Assembly: GCA_037143795.1 (NCBI GenBank)
Contig: JBAWXZ010000008.1
Span: forward strand, 62,001-126,000
Origin: Firm-13 sp037143795
GTDB taxonomy: Bacteria > Bacillota > Clostridia > Saccharofermentanales > Saccharofermentanaceae
DNA: 64,000 nt
Reading direction: 5' to 3'
Position numbers and translations under genes: made by a program. The notes beneath the pieces were generated by a model. It was not told where the DNA came from. It saw only the letters and a program-made list of their open reading frames with translations, and did not search any database. This document shows positions 53,292 to 62,391 of the stretch, in pieces (positions within the stretch are counted from its first letter, which is position 1; each line of letters begins with the position of its first letter).

Positions 53292-54827
53292 TTATGCTCC
53301 TTTACTCGCAGAAAGAATCATGCCCATAATAACTTCTTGTGATGCTTCATTACGTGAGAGTTCACCCACGATTTTGCCTTCGTTCATAACGTAGATTCTG
53401 TCACACATACCCAGGATCTCCGGAAGTTCAGAAGAAATCATTATGATTGACTTACCTTCAGCCGCCAGATCATTCATAATACAATAAATCTCGTATTTGG
53501 CTCCGACGTCGATTCCTCGGGTCGGTTCATCAAGAATCATGATATCAGGATCTGTAAACATCCACTTACTCAAAAGAACTTTCTGCTGATTGCCGCCGGA
53601 AAGGTTGCCAGCCAATTGCTGGACAGTTGAACACTTAATTCTGAGCTTATCCCGGTATGTTTTGGCTATGCTCACCTCAAGATCCCTGTCAATCTTCCCT
53701 CTTTTGCTGACTTTGGACATTTTGGCCAATGTAACATTATCCGTGATCGTATTCCCGAGAATCAGGCCGTCACCCTTACGGTCTTCCGTGATGTATGCGA
53801 TCTTTTCTTTAATGGCCTGGGAGATGCTGTGAAGAAATACCGGCTTGGAATCTTTCTCCAGTTCACCTTTGATGCCCGATCCGTATGCCTTACCGAAAGC
53901 ACTCATGACAAGTTCTGTTCTTCCTGCGCCCATCAGGCCTGCTATTCCAAGCACTTCTCCCCTGCGGACATTTATCGAAACATTGTCAACAACTTTGCGC
54001 TCGGAATATACCGGATGGTATACCGTCCAGTCCTTTATGGCAAAAGCGACATCTCCGATATGTGATTCGCGTTTGGGGAAACGATCGGTCAGTTCACGGC
54101 CTACCATTCCTTTGATGATCCGGTCCTCTGTTATTGTATCAACCGTCTTGTCAAGTGTTTCAATTGTTGATCCGTCACGGATAATAGTAATTTTGTCTGC
54201 GATAAAGTTGATTTCATTCAGTTTGTGGGAAATCATAATGGACGTGACGCCTTTTTTCTGCAAATCCTTAATTAAGCCAAGAAGCTTCTTCGAATCATTT
54301 TCATTCAAAGAAGCCGTAGGTTCGTCAAGTATCAGAAGTTTGACGTTTTTACCAAGTGCTTTTGCAATTTCAACAAGCTGCTGCTTACCGACACCGATAT
54401 CCTTGATAAGGGTACGTGAGCTTTCCTGAAGCCCGACAGTTCGAAGTAATTTATCCGCCTCGTGAAATGTAGCATCCCAATCAAGATTAAGGGCACTTCC
54501 ACGTTCATTTCCTAAAAACATATTCTCGCCGATCGTAAGATACGGCACCAAAGCCAGTTCCTGATGGATAATAACTATGCCTTTTGCTTCACTGTCCCTG
54601 ATTTCTTTGAATTTACATAGCTCTCCATCATAGAGAATGTCGCCCTCGTATGACCCATACGGATAAATGCCGCTGAGTACATTCATAAGAGTAGATTTAC
54701 CTGCGCCATTTTCTCCCACAAGCGCATGGATTTCTCCCTCTTCTACTATAAGGTTGACATCATCAAGTGCCTTAACACCTGGAAAAAGCTTGGTAATATT
54801 ATTCATTTCCAATAGTGTCTTTGCCAA
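53292..54827 (-). CDS. mmsA: Monosaccharide ABC transporter, ATP-binding subunit
   Basis: The 511-residue protein has two ABC domains. The first has Walker A GENGAGKST, signature region IGVGKQQLVEIAKAL and Walker B LLILDEPTASL. The second has a degenerate Walker A (GLMGAGRTEL) and signature LSGGNQQKVLLSKW with LDEPTRGIDVG. This asymmetry is normal for sugar importers of this class. Translation starts at TTG (54827) after GAGGG; no ATG nearby fits. A stem-loop lies between chvE and this gene. Confidence 0.92.
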   Translation of the reverse strand: MAKTLLEMNNITKLFPGVKALDDVNLIVEEGEIHALVGENGAGKSTLMNVLSGIYPYGSYEGDILYDGELCKFKEIRDSEAKGIVIIHQELALVPYLTIGENMFLGNERGSALNLDWDATFHEADKLLRTVGLQESSRTLIKDIGVGKQQLVEIAKALGKNVKLLILDEPTASLNENDSKKLLGLIKDLQKKGVTSIMISHKLNEINFIADKITIIRDGSTIETLDKTVDTITEDRIIKGMVGRELTDRFPKRESHIGDVAFAIKDWTVYHPVYSERKVVDNVSINVRRGEVLGIAGLMGAGRTELVMSAFGKAYGSGIKGELEKDSKPVFLHSISQAIKEKIAYITEDRKGDGLILGNTITDNVTLAKMSKVSKRGKIDRDLEVSIAKTYRDKLRIKCSTVQQLAGNLSGGNQQKVLLSKWMFTDPDIMILDEPTRGIDVGAKYEIYCIMNDLAAEGKSIIMISSELPEILGMCDRIYVMNEGKIVGELSRNEASQEVIMGMILSASKGA

Positions 54828-54877
54828 TGTCTTATCCCTCCCGTTCGCACAGATTTCTTCTGCCTGAAAGAGGATTA

Positions 54878-54912
54878 GGGCACGGCTGCAGCATTAAGCT
54901 ACAGCCATGCCC
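54878..54912 (-). other. Stem-loop between chvE and mmsA
   Basis: A 15-position stem (two mismatches, GGGCACGGCTGCAGC) with a 5-base loop follows the chvE gene without a U-run. Such structures stabilise the binding-protein mRNA or reduce read-through, so that the binding protein outnumbers the membrane parts. Confidence 0.6.
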
Positions 54913-54983
54913 GCCTCTCGAAACTATATCATTTCATAAACCCACGAAATGCTAACATAATGCTTACATGTCAGAGATGTAGA

Positions 54984-56114
54984 TTAAGCTGCAAGATCAG
55001 CTTCTGTGTAGTAACCGCTGTCAATCAGGATTGTCTTGTAGTTGGACTTGTCAGCGAATACAGGTGTGCAGAGGAATGTAGGAACAATGCCCTTGCCGTT
55101 TTCATAGGTCTTTGTATCGTTAACATCAACTTTTGTGCCCTTAACGATAGATGTAACCATTTCAACAACCTTGGCAGCAAGAGTACGTGTATCCTTGAAG
55201 ACAGACATGGACTGCTTGCCGGCGATCATGTTCTTTGTGTTGGGCTTATCACAATCCTGACCGGTAATTACAGGCCAGTTTTCGCCGACTTTGTAGCCTG
55301 CGTTGTCAAGAGCGTTCTCAACACCAAGAGCAGTGGAGTCATTTGAGCAGAGAACTACGTCAAGCTTTGTGCCTGTTGCATAGTTTGCTGTGATCAGGTT
55401 GTCCATACGGGCCTGAGCGGTCTCTGTCTTCCATGCGGCAGTAGCAACTTTCTCAAAGTCAACCTGACCGGATACAACAACAAGAGTTCCCTTGTCAATG
55501 TAAGGCTTGAGAACATCCATAGCGCCCTGATAGAAGAATCTGGCGTTATTGTCATCAGCGGATCCGGCGAAGATTTCCATGTTGAATTTGCTTGTCGTGT
55601 CCTTAAGTTTGAAAGTATCTACAATGTAGTTACCCTGGATGGTTCCAACCATGTAATTATCAAACGTTGCATAGTAGGATACAGCGTCGGATTCCATGAT
55701 CAAACGATCATAAGCGATAACAGGGATCTTTCCTTCTTTAGCTGCAGTAAGAGCTGTTCCCAGAGAAGAACCATCGATAGCGGCAATAACAAGAACGGTA
55801 CATCCGCCAGTGATCATGTTCTCAACCTGAGAAACCTGTGTTGCAACGTCGTTGCTTGCATACTGAAGATCAACGGTGTAGCCGGCAGCTTCGAGCTGTG
55901 TTTTCATGTTGGCACCGTCCTGGTTCCAGCGCTGCAGATCCTTTGTAGGCATAGCAACACCGACTTTTGCGGTACCGGTAGCGCCGGCTTTAGTTGTAAC
56001 AGCAGCAGAAGCGGCAGCGGTTGTTGTCGTAGTTGTTGTACCTGTACAGGCTACTACTGAGAGCAGTGCGGCAGATGCGACGAGAAGTGCAATGATTTTC
56101 TTAAGTCTCTTCAT
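54984..56114 (-). CDS. chvE: ChvE-type sugar-binding lipoprotein
   Basis: The 376-residue protein has a lipoprotein signal with lipobox SVVAC and a Thr/Ala-rich linker. The binding domain begins VGVAMPTKDLQRWNQDG and contains QVSQVENMITGG, LVIAAIDGSS and IAYDRLIMESDAVSYYATFDNYMVG. These are closest to ChvE of the multiple-sugar importer ChvE-GguAB, and more distantly to XylF. ATG at 56114 follows AAAGGAGAG; an earlier in-frame start would spoil the signal peptide. It is the first gene of the importer operon. Confidence 0.92.
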   Translation of the reverse strand: MKRLKKIIALLVASAALLSVVACTGTTTTTTTAAASAAVTTKAGATGTAKVGVAMPTKDLQRWNQDGANMKTQLEAAGYTVDLQYASNDVATQVSQVENMITGGCTVLVIAAIDGSSLGTALTAAKEGKIPVIAYDRLIMESDAVSYYATFDNYMVGTIQGNYIVDTFKLKDTTSKFNMEIFAGSADDNNARFFYQGAMDVLKPYIDKGTLVVVSGQVDFEKVATAAWKTETAQARMDNLITANYATGTKLDVVLCSNDSTALGVENALDNAGYKVGENWPVITGQDCDKPNTKNMIAGKQSMSVFKDTRTLAAKVVEMVTSIVKGTKVDVNDTKTYENGKGIVPTFLCTPVFADKSNYKTILIDSGYYTEADLAA

Positions 56115-56549
56115 GTTTTTCTCTCCTTTTTGTTTCTCGGTTCTTTGCAAGCATTATGTCATGTAATACAGTGGATGAGAAAATGGTCAAACTAAATAAT
56201 ACATAATCCGCGGTATATAAATATCACGAAGACAAGAAACCTGTAAAATAATATTAAGCCTGAGAAAATATAAAATAAACTGTAGTATTCGTGATTAAGT
56301 GCATACCACTTTGCTATTCTTTCCCCCCTTCCGGAATGTAGTGTAAAGTACACTCGGAAATCCGATGTGCGTCGGATTCAAAAAATAACGTGCCGCACAG
56401 GCATTCTCCGACAAATTGTTCTGTTCTTCTATATCAATAGAGAAGAACTTGCCAAGAGTCCGGTCAAACGAGTTTTAAAAACACACAAGCATTAAAAACT
56501 GAAAGTCAAATACAAGTGAGTTTCCGTGCTCGAGCACGACCACAACAGA
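56115..56549 (-). other. Long structured 5' leader of the chvE operon
   Basis: About 430 bases separate the promoter from the chvE start. Hairpins seen are AGTGTA-AAG-TACACT and AATCCGA/TCGGATT near 56338-56384, and GTTCTTCT/AGAGAAGAAC near 56421-56455 (with a bulge). No known riboswitch or leader peptide was recognised. The rest is AT-rich. Confidence 0.5.
56525..56538. promoter_or_regulatory. Operator palindrome at the chvE promoter
   Basis: CGTGCTCGAGCACG, a 14-bp perfect palindrome identical to the core of the site at 51974-51989. It lies 12-25 bases beyond the -10 box, just after the expected start of transcription, a position suited to repression. Confidence 0.85.
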
Positions 56550-56578
56550 ATTGTATATCTCAGCTACAATTTTGTCAA
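56550..56578 (-). promoter_or_regulatory. Promoter of the chvE-mmsA-mmsB operon
   Basis: On the minus strand a perfect TTGACA (56578-56573), a 17-base spacer and TACAAT (56555-56550) form a near-consensus promoter. The LacI-type operator follows immediately. The neighbouring 56580-56950 is very AT-rich and shows no gene. Confidence 0.85.
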
Positions 56579-57112
56579 TAGTTGTCGATAACTTTGTGCA
56601 ACCCATCAATATGTCTTGTTTTTTGTGCAATATGTACGTATTTCCATCGTCATATTTGTATGCTTATTATTGGATAGTATGCGAAAACGAAATGTGATTT
56701 TTTAATGAGCTAAACGTTTCGTATCAGTATTATTTAATTGTTTTTTTCTCATCTTTATAAAGTCATAATTCGACAGAAGATCAATCCCTTATTTATTTGT
56801 TTATAATTATTACTAGTTGTATTTTATACAGTGTGATGTTTATTTAATTTGTGATTTTTCTTTTTTTATTTAGTACATTTTTTTTACTTTTTATATTTTC
56901 GCAAATGTCAAAGGACTTTTATTTCTGTTTATCTGATTTTTTTCTGTTTTGTGCCTTTACGTGCTTGGTTTTTTTCCGTGCATAACGGCTTTGGCATTCT
57001 TCCGGTCCTCCATTTTATATACTCCTTAAGCATGGTTTTATCTGGTTATCCTCAAGATTCTGTGATACAATGTCGTTTACATTATTGTGATATTTCTGAA
57101 AGGGGTTATCCC

Positions 57113-58441
57113 ATGCATGCAGTAGTTTTTCCAGAATTAGCCATTATGGCTCCGGAGATTCTTATCCCGCGACAGGACATAGATCTCGGAAGATGGGCTG
57201 TCATTGCTTGTGATCAGTTTACTTCAGAACCGTTGTACTGGACTCAGGTTGAACTTGATACAGCCGGTGTTCCCTCCTGTGCACACATGATTTTGCCGGA
57301 AGTGTACCTTGAATCATCATCGGCGGATCAGCTTGACCATAAGATTTCTTCAATAAACGACTCAATAAATCTGTATTTGTCTGATGGAACGCTTACCGCA
57401 CTTCCCTCCGGCTTTGTTCTGCTTTCCCGTGCTACACCATATCACCCGGCTCGCAAGGGATTGGTTCTGGCTGTCGACCTTGATCAATATGACTTCGTCC
57501 CGGGCAACCATATGAAGATCCGGGCAACGGAAGGCACCGTGCTCTCCCGCATTCCTCCCCGCGTCAGGATCAGGCGGGACGCCCGGCTTGAATTGCCGCA
57601 TATCATGCTTCTGATTAACGATCCGGATCATATTGTGATTGAGCCGGCGTATGATAATCTGGCATCCTCAGGTGCATCCCCTTTATATGATATAGATCTG
57701 ATGCAGGGAGGCGGACATGTTACCGGCTATTTTACAGAAGCCGGATCTGCTGTTTCCCGCAAAATCACTGATGCTCTTTCCGCACTCCTTGAAAAATCGG
57801 CGGACGGCTTCCTCTTTGCTGTTGGTGACGGTAATCATTCACTTGCTACGGCAAAGGCACATTGGGATTCCATCCGGCCGTCAATCACTTCCGACGAGGC
57901 AGTTGATCATCCGGCGCGATATGCACTGGTTGAAGTTGTCAACATCCACGATGACGGTCTTGCTTTTGAGCCGATTCACAGAGTTGCATTTGGGCTTTGT
58001 GCTGAAGATTTTTATGCCGCAGCGGGAACGTTTTTTGCAGGACAGGGTTTCCATTTTCTGAATGAAGAAGAATGGAATGCTCAGAAGGAACATTTTCCTG
58101 TTTCTGCACATAGTATACCTGTGATCAGTGACGGTCACAGCAGCTACCTGGTTCTTACTGAACCGAAACACACACTGGCTGTCGGCTCCCTGCAAAATGT
58201 CCTTGATCATCTCATTTCAGTTCGGCCGGATGTCCGATTGGATTATATTCACGGTGAAGATGCGGTCCGTGCGCTCTCCGTTTCCGGAAATCTCGGGTTC
58301 CTCCTTCCTGCTATTTCGAAAAATAGTTTTTTCGAGACTATTACAGCCGAAGGTGTTTTCCCCAGAAAGACATTTTCCATGGGTGAAGCAATCGAGAAGC
58401 GTTATTACCTTGAAGCAAAAAGTATTATGCCAAAGGAGTAA
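57113..58441 (+). CDS. DUF1015 family protein
   Basis: The 442-residue protein is recognised by ALEILIPRQDIDLGRWAVIACDQF-like opening residues, VGDGNHSLATAKAHW and the C-terminal LGFLLPAISKNSFFETI...GEAIEKRYYLE. The family is widespread in Clostridia, Thermotogae and Chloroflexi, and its function is not established. ATG at 57113 follows GAAAGGGG; the frame stays open upstream to 56951, but that part looks non-coding. The FAD oxidoreductase starts two bases after its stop, with its ribosome site inside this gene. Confidence 0.8.
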   Translation: MHAVVFPELAIMAPEILIPRQDIDLGRWAVIACDQFTSEPLYWTQVELDTAGVPSCAHMILPEVYLESSSADQLDHKISSINDSINLYLSDGTLTALPSGFVLLSRATPYHPARKGLVLAVDLDQYDFVPGNHMKIRATEGTVLSRIPPRVRIRRDARLELPHIMLLINDPDHIVIEPAYDNLASSGASPLYDIDLMQGGGHVTGYFTEAGSAVSRKITDALSALLEKSADGFLFAVGDGNHSLATAKAHWDSIRPSITSDEAVDHPARYALVEVVNIHDDGLAFEPIHRVAFGLCAEDFYAAAGTFFAGQGFHFLNEEEWNAQKEHFPVSAHSIPVISDGHSSYLVLTEPKHTLAVGSLQNVLDHLISVRPDVRLDYIHGEDAVRALSVSGNLGFLLPAISKNSFFETITAEGVFPRKTFSMGEAIEKRYYLEAKSIMPKE

Positions 58442-58443
58442 TT

Positions 58444-59586
58444 ATGTCTGATTCACGTCCCTCCATCTGCATAATCGGTGCGGGTATTACCGGCCTTGTC
58501 AGTGCCTGGGAGTTATCCCGCAAAGGTTTTGTCGTTCAGGTCGTCGAACAGCATTCGACTGCCGGCGGGATGCTGTCATCCATGCGGATTGGACACGAGT
58601 ATATTGAGCTGCTTCCCCATCATATCCGTAAATCCGATAGGAATCTGCTGGGTCTTCTTAAGGAACTCGGTCTGCAGGAAGATGTGTCCTGGTTTGATTC
58701 TTATTGGTACGGCAGGGTTGGCCGCAAGAAACTTGGCTATCTGAATAACGGTTTTCATTCATTGATCAGTGCCCTGACCCAGGAGATTACAGATAATGAC
58801 GGAATAATCCATTACGGCTATACTGCAATGGATATTTCACAGACTCCTGAAGCTGATAAATCCTTACAAAACTACTTTTCCGTATCTTCCCTGGCATCCG
58901 GTACATTGCCAAGATACCAGGTTTCCTGTGTGCTGGCCGATTGTACTACTGTCGTCCTGGAAGCTGATAATGTACTTTTTACTGCATCCTGCCGAAACTT
59001 CGCTCATATTACACATGACTTATCCATGCCGACCGATTACCGGGACACTCTGATGGATGTAACGTACAAAGCGAATATGTGTCTTCTGCTTCTCATGAAA
59101 ACGCAGTTCACCGGGTGTTTTTCACGGCCGATAGCCTTCAATGCACCCTTTCAAAGAATCATTGAGCATACCAACCTGGTAGGTGAACGACGTTATGGCG
59201 GACACGTTGTGTATCTGTCGGGGTCGCTCGCTACTTCGCATCCTCTGTGGACGCAATCCGACGCCGAGGTCTTCAGTGAATTTTTCAAGCATCTTCAACT
59301 TCTGAATCCAGCCACTGTCAGGAATGACATATTATCATGGCGCCTGACGCGTACCCGTTATGCCGCGCCTTCTTCGCAGCCCGTTTATAATCTCCTTTCT
59401 CCCCTGATGCCCGGACTTTATGTGAGCAGTCTGGCTCTGGTCGAGGGCGGTGCGGAAGATTCAGTGGAATACCGGATGGATGCATGCGTTTCCATGGCAA
59501 GGCAGGCAGCCCGGATAATTGAACTGGATCGCCAGGTGACAGGGCTAAAAAGCACCGGGTATGCCACAATTGACCGTATCTATTGA
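58444..59586 (+). CDS. FAD-dependent amine-oxidase-like oxidoreductase
   Basis: The 380-residue protein begins with the dinucleotide-binding motif CIIGAGITGLVSAWELSRKGFVVQVVEQ and AGGMLSS, as in flavin amine oxidases, protoporphyrinogen oxidases and UDP-galactopyranose mutases. The C-terminal FAD segment is MPGLYVSSLALVEGGAEDSVEY. No quinone or haem context is present. Similar proteins occur beside DUF2298-type membrane proteins in other genomes, as here, which hints at lipid-linked glycan chemistry. That is inference. Confidence 0.82.
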   Translation: MSDSRPSICIIGAGITGLVSAWELSRKGFVVQVVEQHSTAGGMLSSMRIGHEYIELLPHHIRKSDRNLLGLLKELGLQEDVSWFDSYWYGRVGRKKLGYLNNGFHSLISALTQEITDNDGIIHYGYTAMDISQTPEADKSLQNYFSVSSLASGTLPRYQVSCVLADCTTVVLEADNVLFTASCRNFAHITHDLSMPTDYRDTLMDVTYKANMCLLLLMKTQFTGCFSRPIAFNAPFQRIIEHTNLVGERRYGGHVVYLSGSLATSHPLWTQSDAEVFSEFFKHLQLLNPATVRNDILSWRLTRTRYAAPSSQPVYNLLSPLMPGLYVSSLALVEGGAEDSVEYRMDACVSMARQAARIIELDRQVTGLKSTGYATIDRIY

Positions 59587-59588
59587 TA

Positions 59589-59616
59589 TTAATTTCGAAG
59601 AAAAATAGTATATAAT
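59589..59616 (+). promoter_or_regulatory. Candidate promoter of the DUF2298 gene
   Basis: TTAATT (59589-59594), 16 bases, perfect TATAAT (59611-59616). The -35 is weak. Read-through from the upstream pair is also possible. Confidence 0.4.
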
Positions 59617-59676
59617 CAACACAAGTGCCGTTTCATGTATTTGTGTTCGGTATATGAGTATTTCCGGAGGATGCCG

Positions 59677-62376
59677 ATGGATAACAAAAGACCTGATTCA
59701 CAGAAGTCTTCGTTCAATCCCGTTGGTTTTGATAAGCCGAATAAACATTTATCTTCCCCTTCGCTAATTCCCGAAAAAATTAAGCCAATCCGGTTTCTCC
59801 TGTTTCTGATTCCGGTTGCCCTTGCCTTCTTTTTGTCATTTATGCTGAAAGATGACCAGCCCCGCTATTTACTTTGGTGGGCAGCACTGCTGGTATTTGG
59901 TATCGGCGCTTTCCCTGTAACTGCGTGGCTTTTTTCCGCCTTCCGCGGTAAGGGCTATGGCTTTTCAAAGGCCATAGGGATTCTTGCAGTATCCTTTGTT
60001 CTTTGGACTTTTTCTTATCTGCAGTTGATCGGTTTCACGCGGTTTTGGATTATTTTTTTCTTAGCCGTGCTGTTTTTTGTCAGCTGGGGCATCCCAAAGA
60101 CAAGGAAAGCTGCACTTTCCGCACTTTCCTCAAAGTCCGATATATGGGAAATCACGCTTGAAGAATCACTTTTTGTTCTTGCTCTTCTGGCCTGGTGTTT
60201 TATAAAAGGTTTGCGCCCTGAAATCAACGGAGAAGAAAAGTTCATGGACTTCGCTTTTTTGAATTCACTTGTCCGTACGGATACGCTTCCGTGTGTTGAC
60301 CCATGGCTGGCTGGAAGCAGCATTAACTATTACTATTACGGTCAATATATTTATGCCCTCATTACAAAGCTCACCGGGATTAAAACCGGGATTGCCTATA
60401 ATCTTTCGATGTGCACGACTTTCGCACTCGCATTTACCATGTCGTTTTCTCTCGGCTCACTGTTTTTCGACGGAGCTATAAAAAAGGGGCTTCGTGCATC
60501 GGGCGCATTCCGGGTAGCGGCAGGGATACTGAGCGCATTCGCGGTGACTCTTTTCGGTAATTCCCATGCTTTCTTTTATGATGAAAACTCAGCCGGCAAC
60601 TCATTACTCGGCTTATTCGCAAAAATGGGTATTAACGTGGGACGGACTGACGGGTTTTTTTATCCGGATTCCACACGCTTTATCGGTCACAACCCTGATT
60701 CACAGATATGGGACGAAGCAAAGACGACGCTGCTCAGAAACGGTGATTATACGATCCACGAATTCCCCTGCTACTCATACCTCCTGGGCGATCTTCACGC
60801 GCATGTCGTCGGACTGATGATTGTCATGCTGATTGTTGCCGTATTGTTTTCGCTGTATGTGAATGCACGGCATCCCTCAGGCAGGGAAATGCTTGTCCGG
60901 GTCTTCCCGAACAGCGGGAATCCGATCAGGCTGTGGACACGAATTCTGTATGAGTTTAAAAAATTGCTCAGACCGGAAATTGTGATAGCCGGCATACTCC
61001 TTGGTATCGCGACAATGTGTAATTACTGGGATTTTTTAATCTATTTTATCGCAGGCAGCATGACCCTCCTTATATATAACATCAGGACATCCCGCCATTT
61101 TGTGTCTTTGTCAGGCATGCCGTTTTTCCTGACTGAGGCAGCAATGATCCTTATTGCATATCTGAAGTACTCAAAGTTGCCTTTCACACATGTCGGCGTC
61201 CAGATGATTATATTCGTGATCTGTCTGACCGGTACCTCACTTATACCCTGTGCACTTACAAGAACCGGCCTTGGTATGTCCTTTCTATTCTCTGCGGCAA
61301 GTCTTTGCTCGCTGACTTTCAATTCCAAATTTGAAATGATAGCAAATTCGCTTGCCAAAACAGTTGATCAGTCATCAGTCTATCAATTTCTGATCCTTTG
61401 GGGCACACATATTCTCTTTGCCCTCGTTCTGATAACAGTCACTCTGTTTTCCCGAAAGACTGCATCGGCTGATAATTTTATTGAGGATGACTATGTCCCG
61501 GAAAATGCTGTCGCACGGTTCTTTGCCAAAATGAATCCGGCGGATATATTTATGTCGGGCATTGCGGTTGTGTCTTTCCTGCTTCTGGCCGCACCTGAAA
61601 TATTCTATGTCCGTGACATATATTCAGGAAGCTATAAGCGATCCAACACAATGTTCAAGTTCACTTTCGAGGCTTTTGTACTGCTTTCGCTAGTCCTGGC
61701 ATATTCATTTTTCCGATTTCTTTGTATCCGCTTAAAAAACAGGCGGCAATTGTATGTGTTTGCAGCCGGAGCTTTGGTTCTTGCACTTCTATTGTTCGTA
61801 CCCATGCGATATCCTTTTGTTGCCATTGAACAGAGAACCGGCCCTATTTCACTGCAAAACTACGCCGGTCTTGACGGTACAGCAGCGCTCAAAACAAGGG
61901 ACAGTCCTCAATTGACTTCAGGGGCAGGAGACCTCGCAGATTATTCGGCTGCCATTGACTGGCTCAATGCAAATGTAGAAGGCACACCTGCCATCTGCGA
62001 AGCATTTGGAAACAGCTATACGGATAACTGTGTAATATCGGCGTATACAGGACTCCCAACGATCATCGGCTGGCAGACACATGAATGGCTGTGGCGTTTC
62101 CAGGGAGTCGTAAACAGCGCAGGCGAACTAGTCAGCATCCCTGACAAGGATGTTTGGAAGACGGTTCTTACACCGCGGCAAAACGATGTAAGGGCAATCT
62201 ATACAAGTGCAGGGGTAACAGAAGCCCGGACGCTGCTCAATAAATATGCAGTGACCTATCTGGTTGTCGGTGATCTGGAAAGAACCCAGTTTGTTAATAT
62301 CAATGACGCGGTTCTTCAGAATTTAGGAACAAAAGTATTTGAGAGCGGGACATTGTATATTATCAAAATCCGGTAA
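59677..62376 (+). CDS. DUF2298 ('YYY') polytopic membrane protein
   Basis: The 899-residue protein has many membrane helices. The diagnostic segment SSINYYYYGQYIYAL lies in the first extracytoplasmic loop after DPWLAGS, and HEFPCYSYLLGDLHAHV follows further on. DUF2298 proteins have the architecture of GT-C glycosyltransferases (large loops between helices, acidic residues in the first loop) and are suspected to transfer sugars from polyprenyl carriers, but activity is unproven. ATG at 59677 lies six bases after GGAGG. About 100 residues of soluble loop precede the C terminus (DYSAAIDWLNANVEGTPAICEAFG). Confidence 0.82.
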   Translation: MDNKRPDSQKSSFNPVGFDKPNKHLSSPSLIPEKIKPIRFLLFLIPVALAFFLSFMLKDDQPRYLLWWAALLVFGIGAFPVTAWLFSAFRGKGYGFSKAIGILAVSFVLWTFSYLQLIGFTRFWIIFFLAVLFFVSWGIPKTRKAALSALSSKSDIWEITLEESLFVLALLAWCFIKGLRPEINGEEKFMDFAFLNSLVRTDTLPCVDPWLAGSSINYYYYGQYIYALITKLTGIKTGIAYNLSMCTTFALAFTMSFSLGSLFFDGAIKKGLRASGAFRVAAGILSAFAVTLFGNSHAFFYDENSAGNSLLGLFAKMGINVGRTDGFFYPDSTRFIGHNPDSQIWDEAKTTLLRNGDYTIHEFPCYSYLLGDLHAHVVGLMIVMLIVAVLFSLYVNARHPSGREMLVRVFPNSGNPIRLWTRILYEFKKLLRPEIVIAGILLGIATMCNYWDFLIYFIAGSMTLLIYNIRTSRHFVSLSGMPFFLTEAAMILIAYLKYSKLPFTHVGVQMIIFVICLTGTSLIPCALTRTGLGMSFLFSAASLCSLTFNSKFEMIANSLAKTVDQSSVYQFLILWGTHILFALVLITVTLFSRKTASADNFIEDDYVPENAVARFFAKMNPADIFMSGIAVVSFLLLAAPEIFYVRDIYSGSYKRSNTMFKFTFEAFVLLSLVLAYSFFRFLCIRLKNRRQLYVFAAGALVLALLLFVPMRYPFVAIEQRTGPISLQNYAGLDGTAALKTRDSPQLTSGAGDLADYSAAIDWLNANVEGTPAICEAFGNSYTDNCVISAYTGLPTIIGWQTHEWLWRFQGVVNSAGELVSIPDKDVWKTVLTPRQNDVRAIYTSAGVTEARTLLNKYAVTYLVVGDLERTQFVNINDAVLQNLGTKVFESGTLYIIKIR

Positions 62377-62391
62377 AAATTCCAGTAAGTC

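Noticed and set aside
56580..56950. AT-rich island as horizontally acquired DNA
   Set aside because: No transposase, integrase, repeat ends or tRNA was seen; low GC alone is normal for a promoter region.
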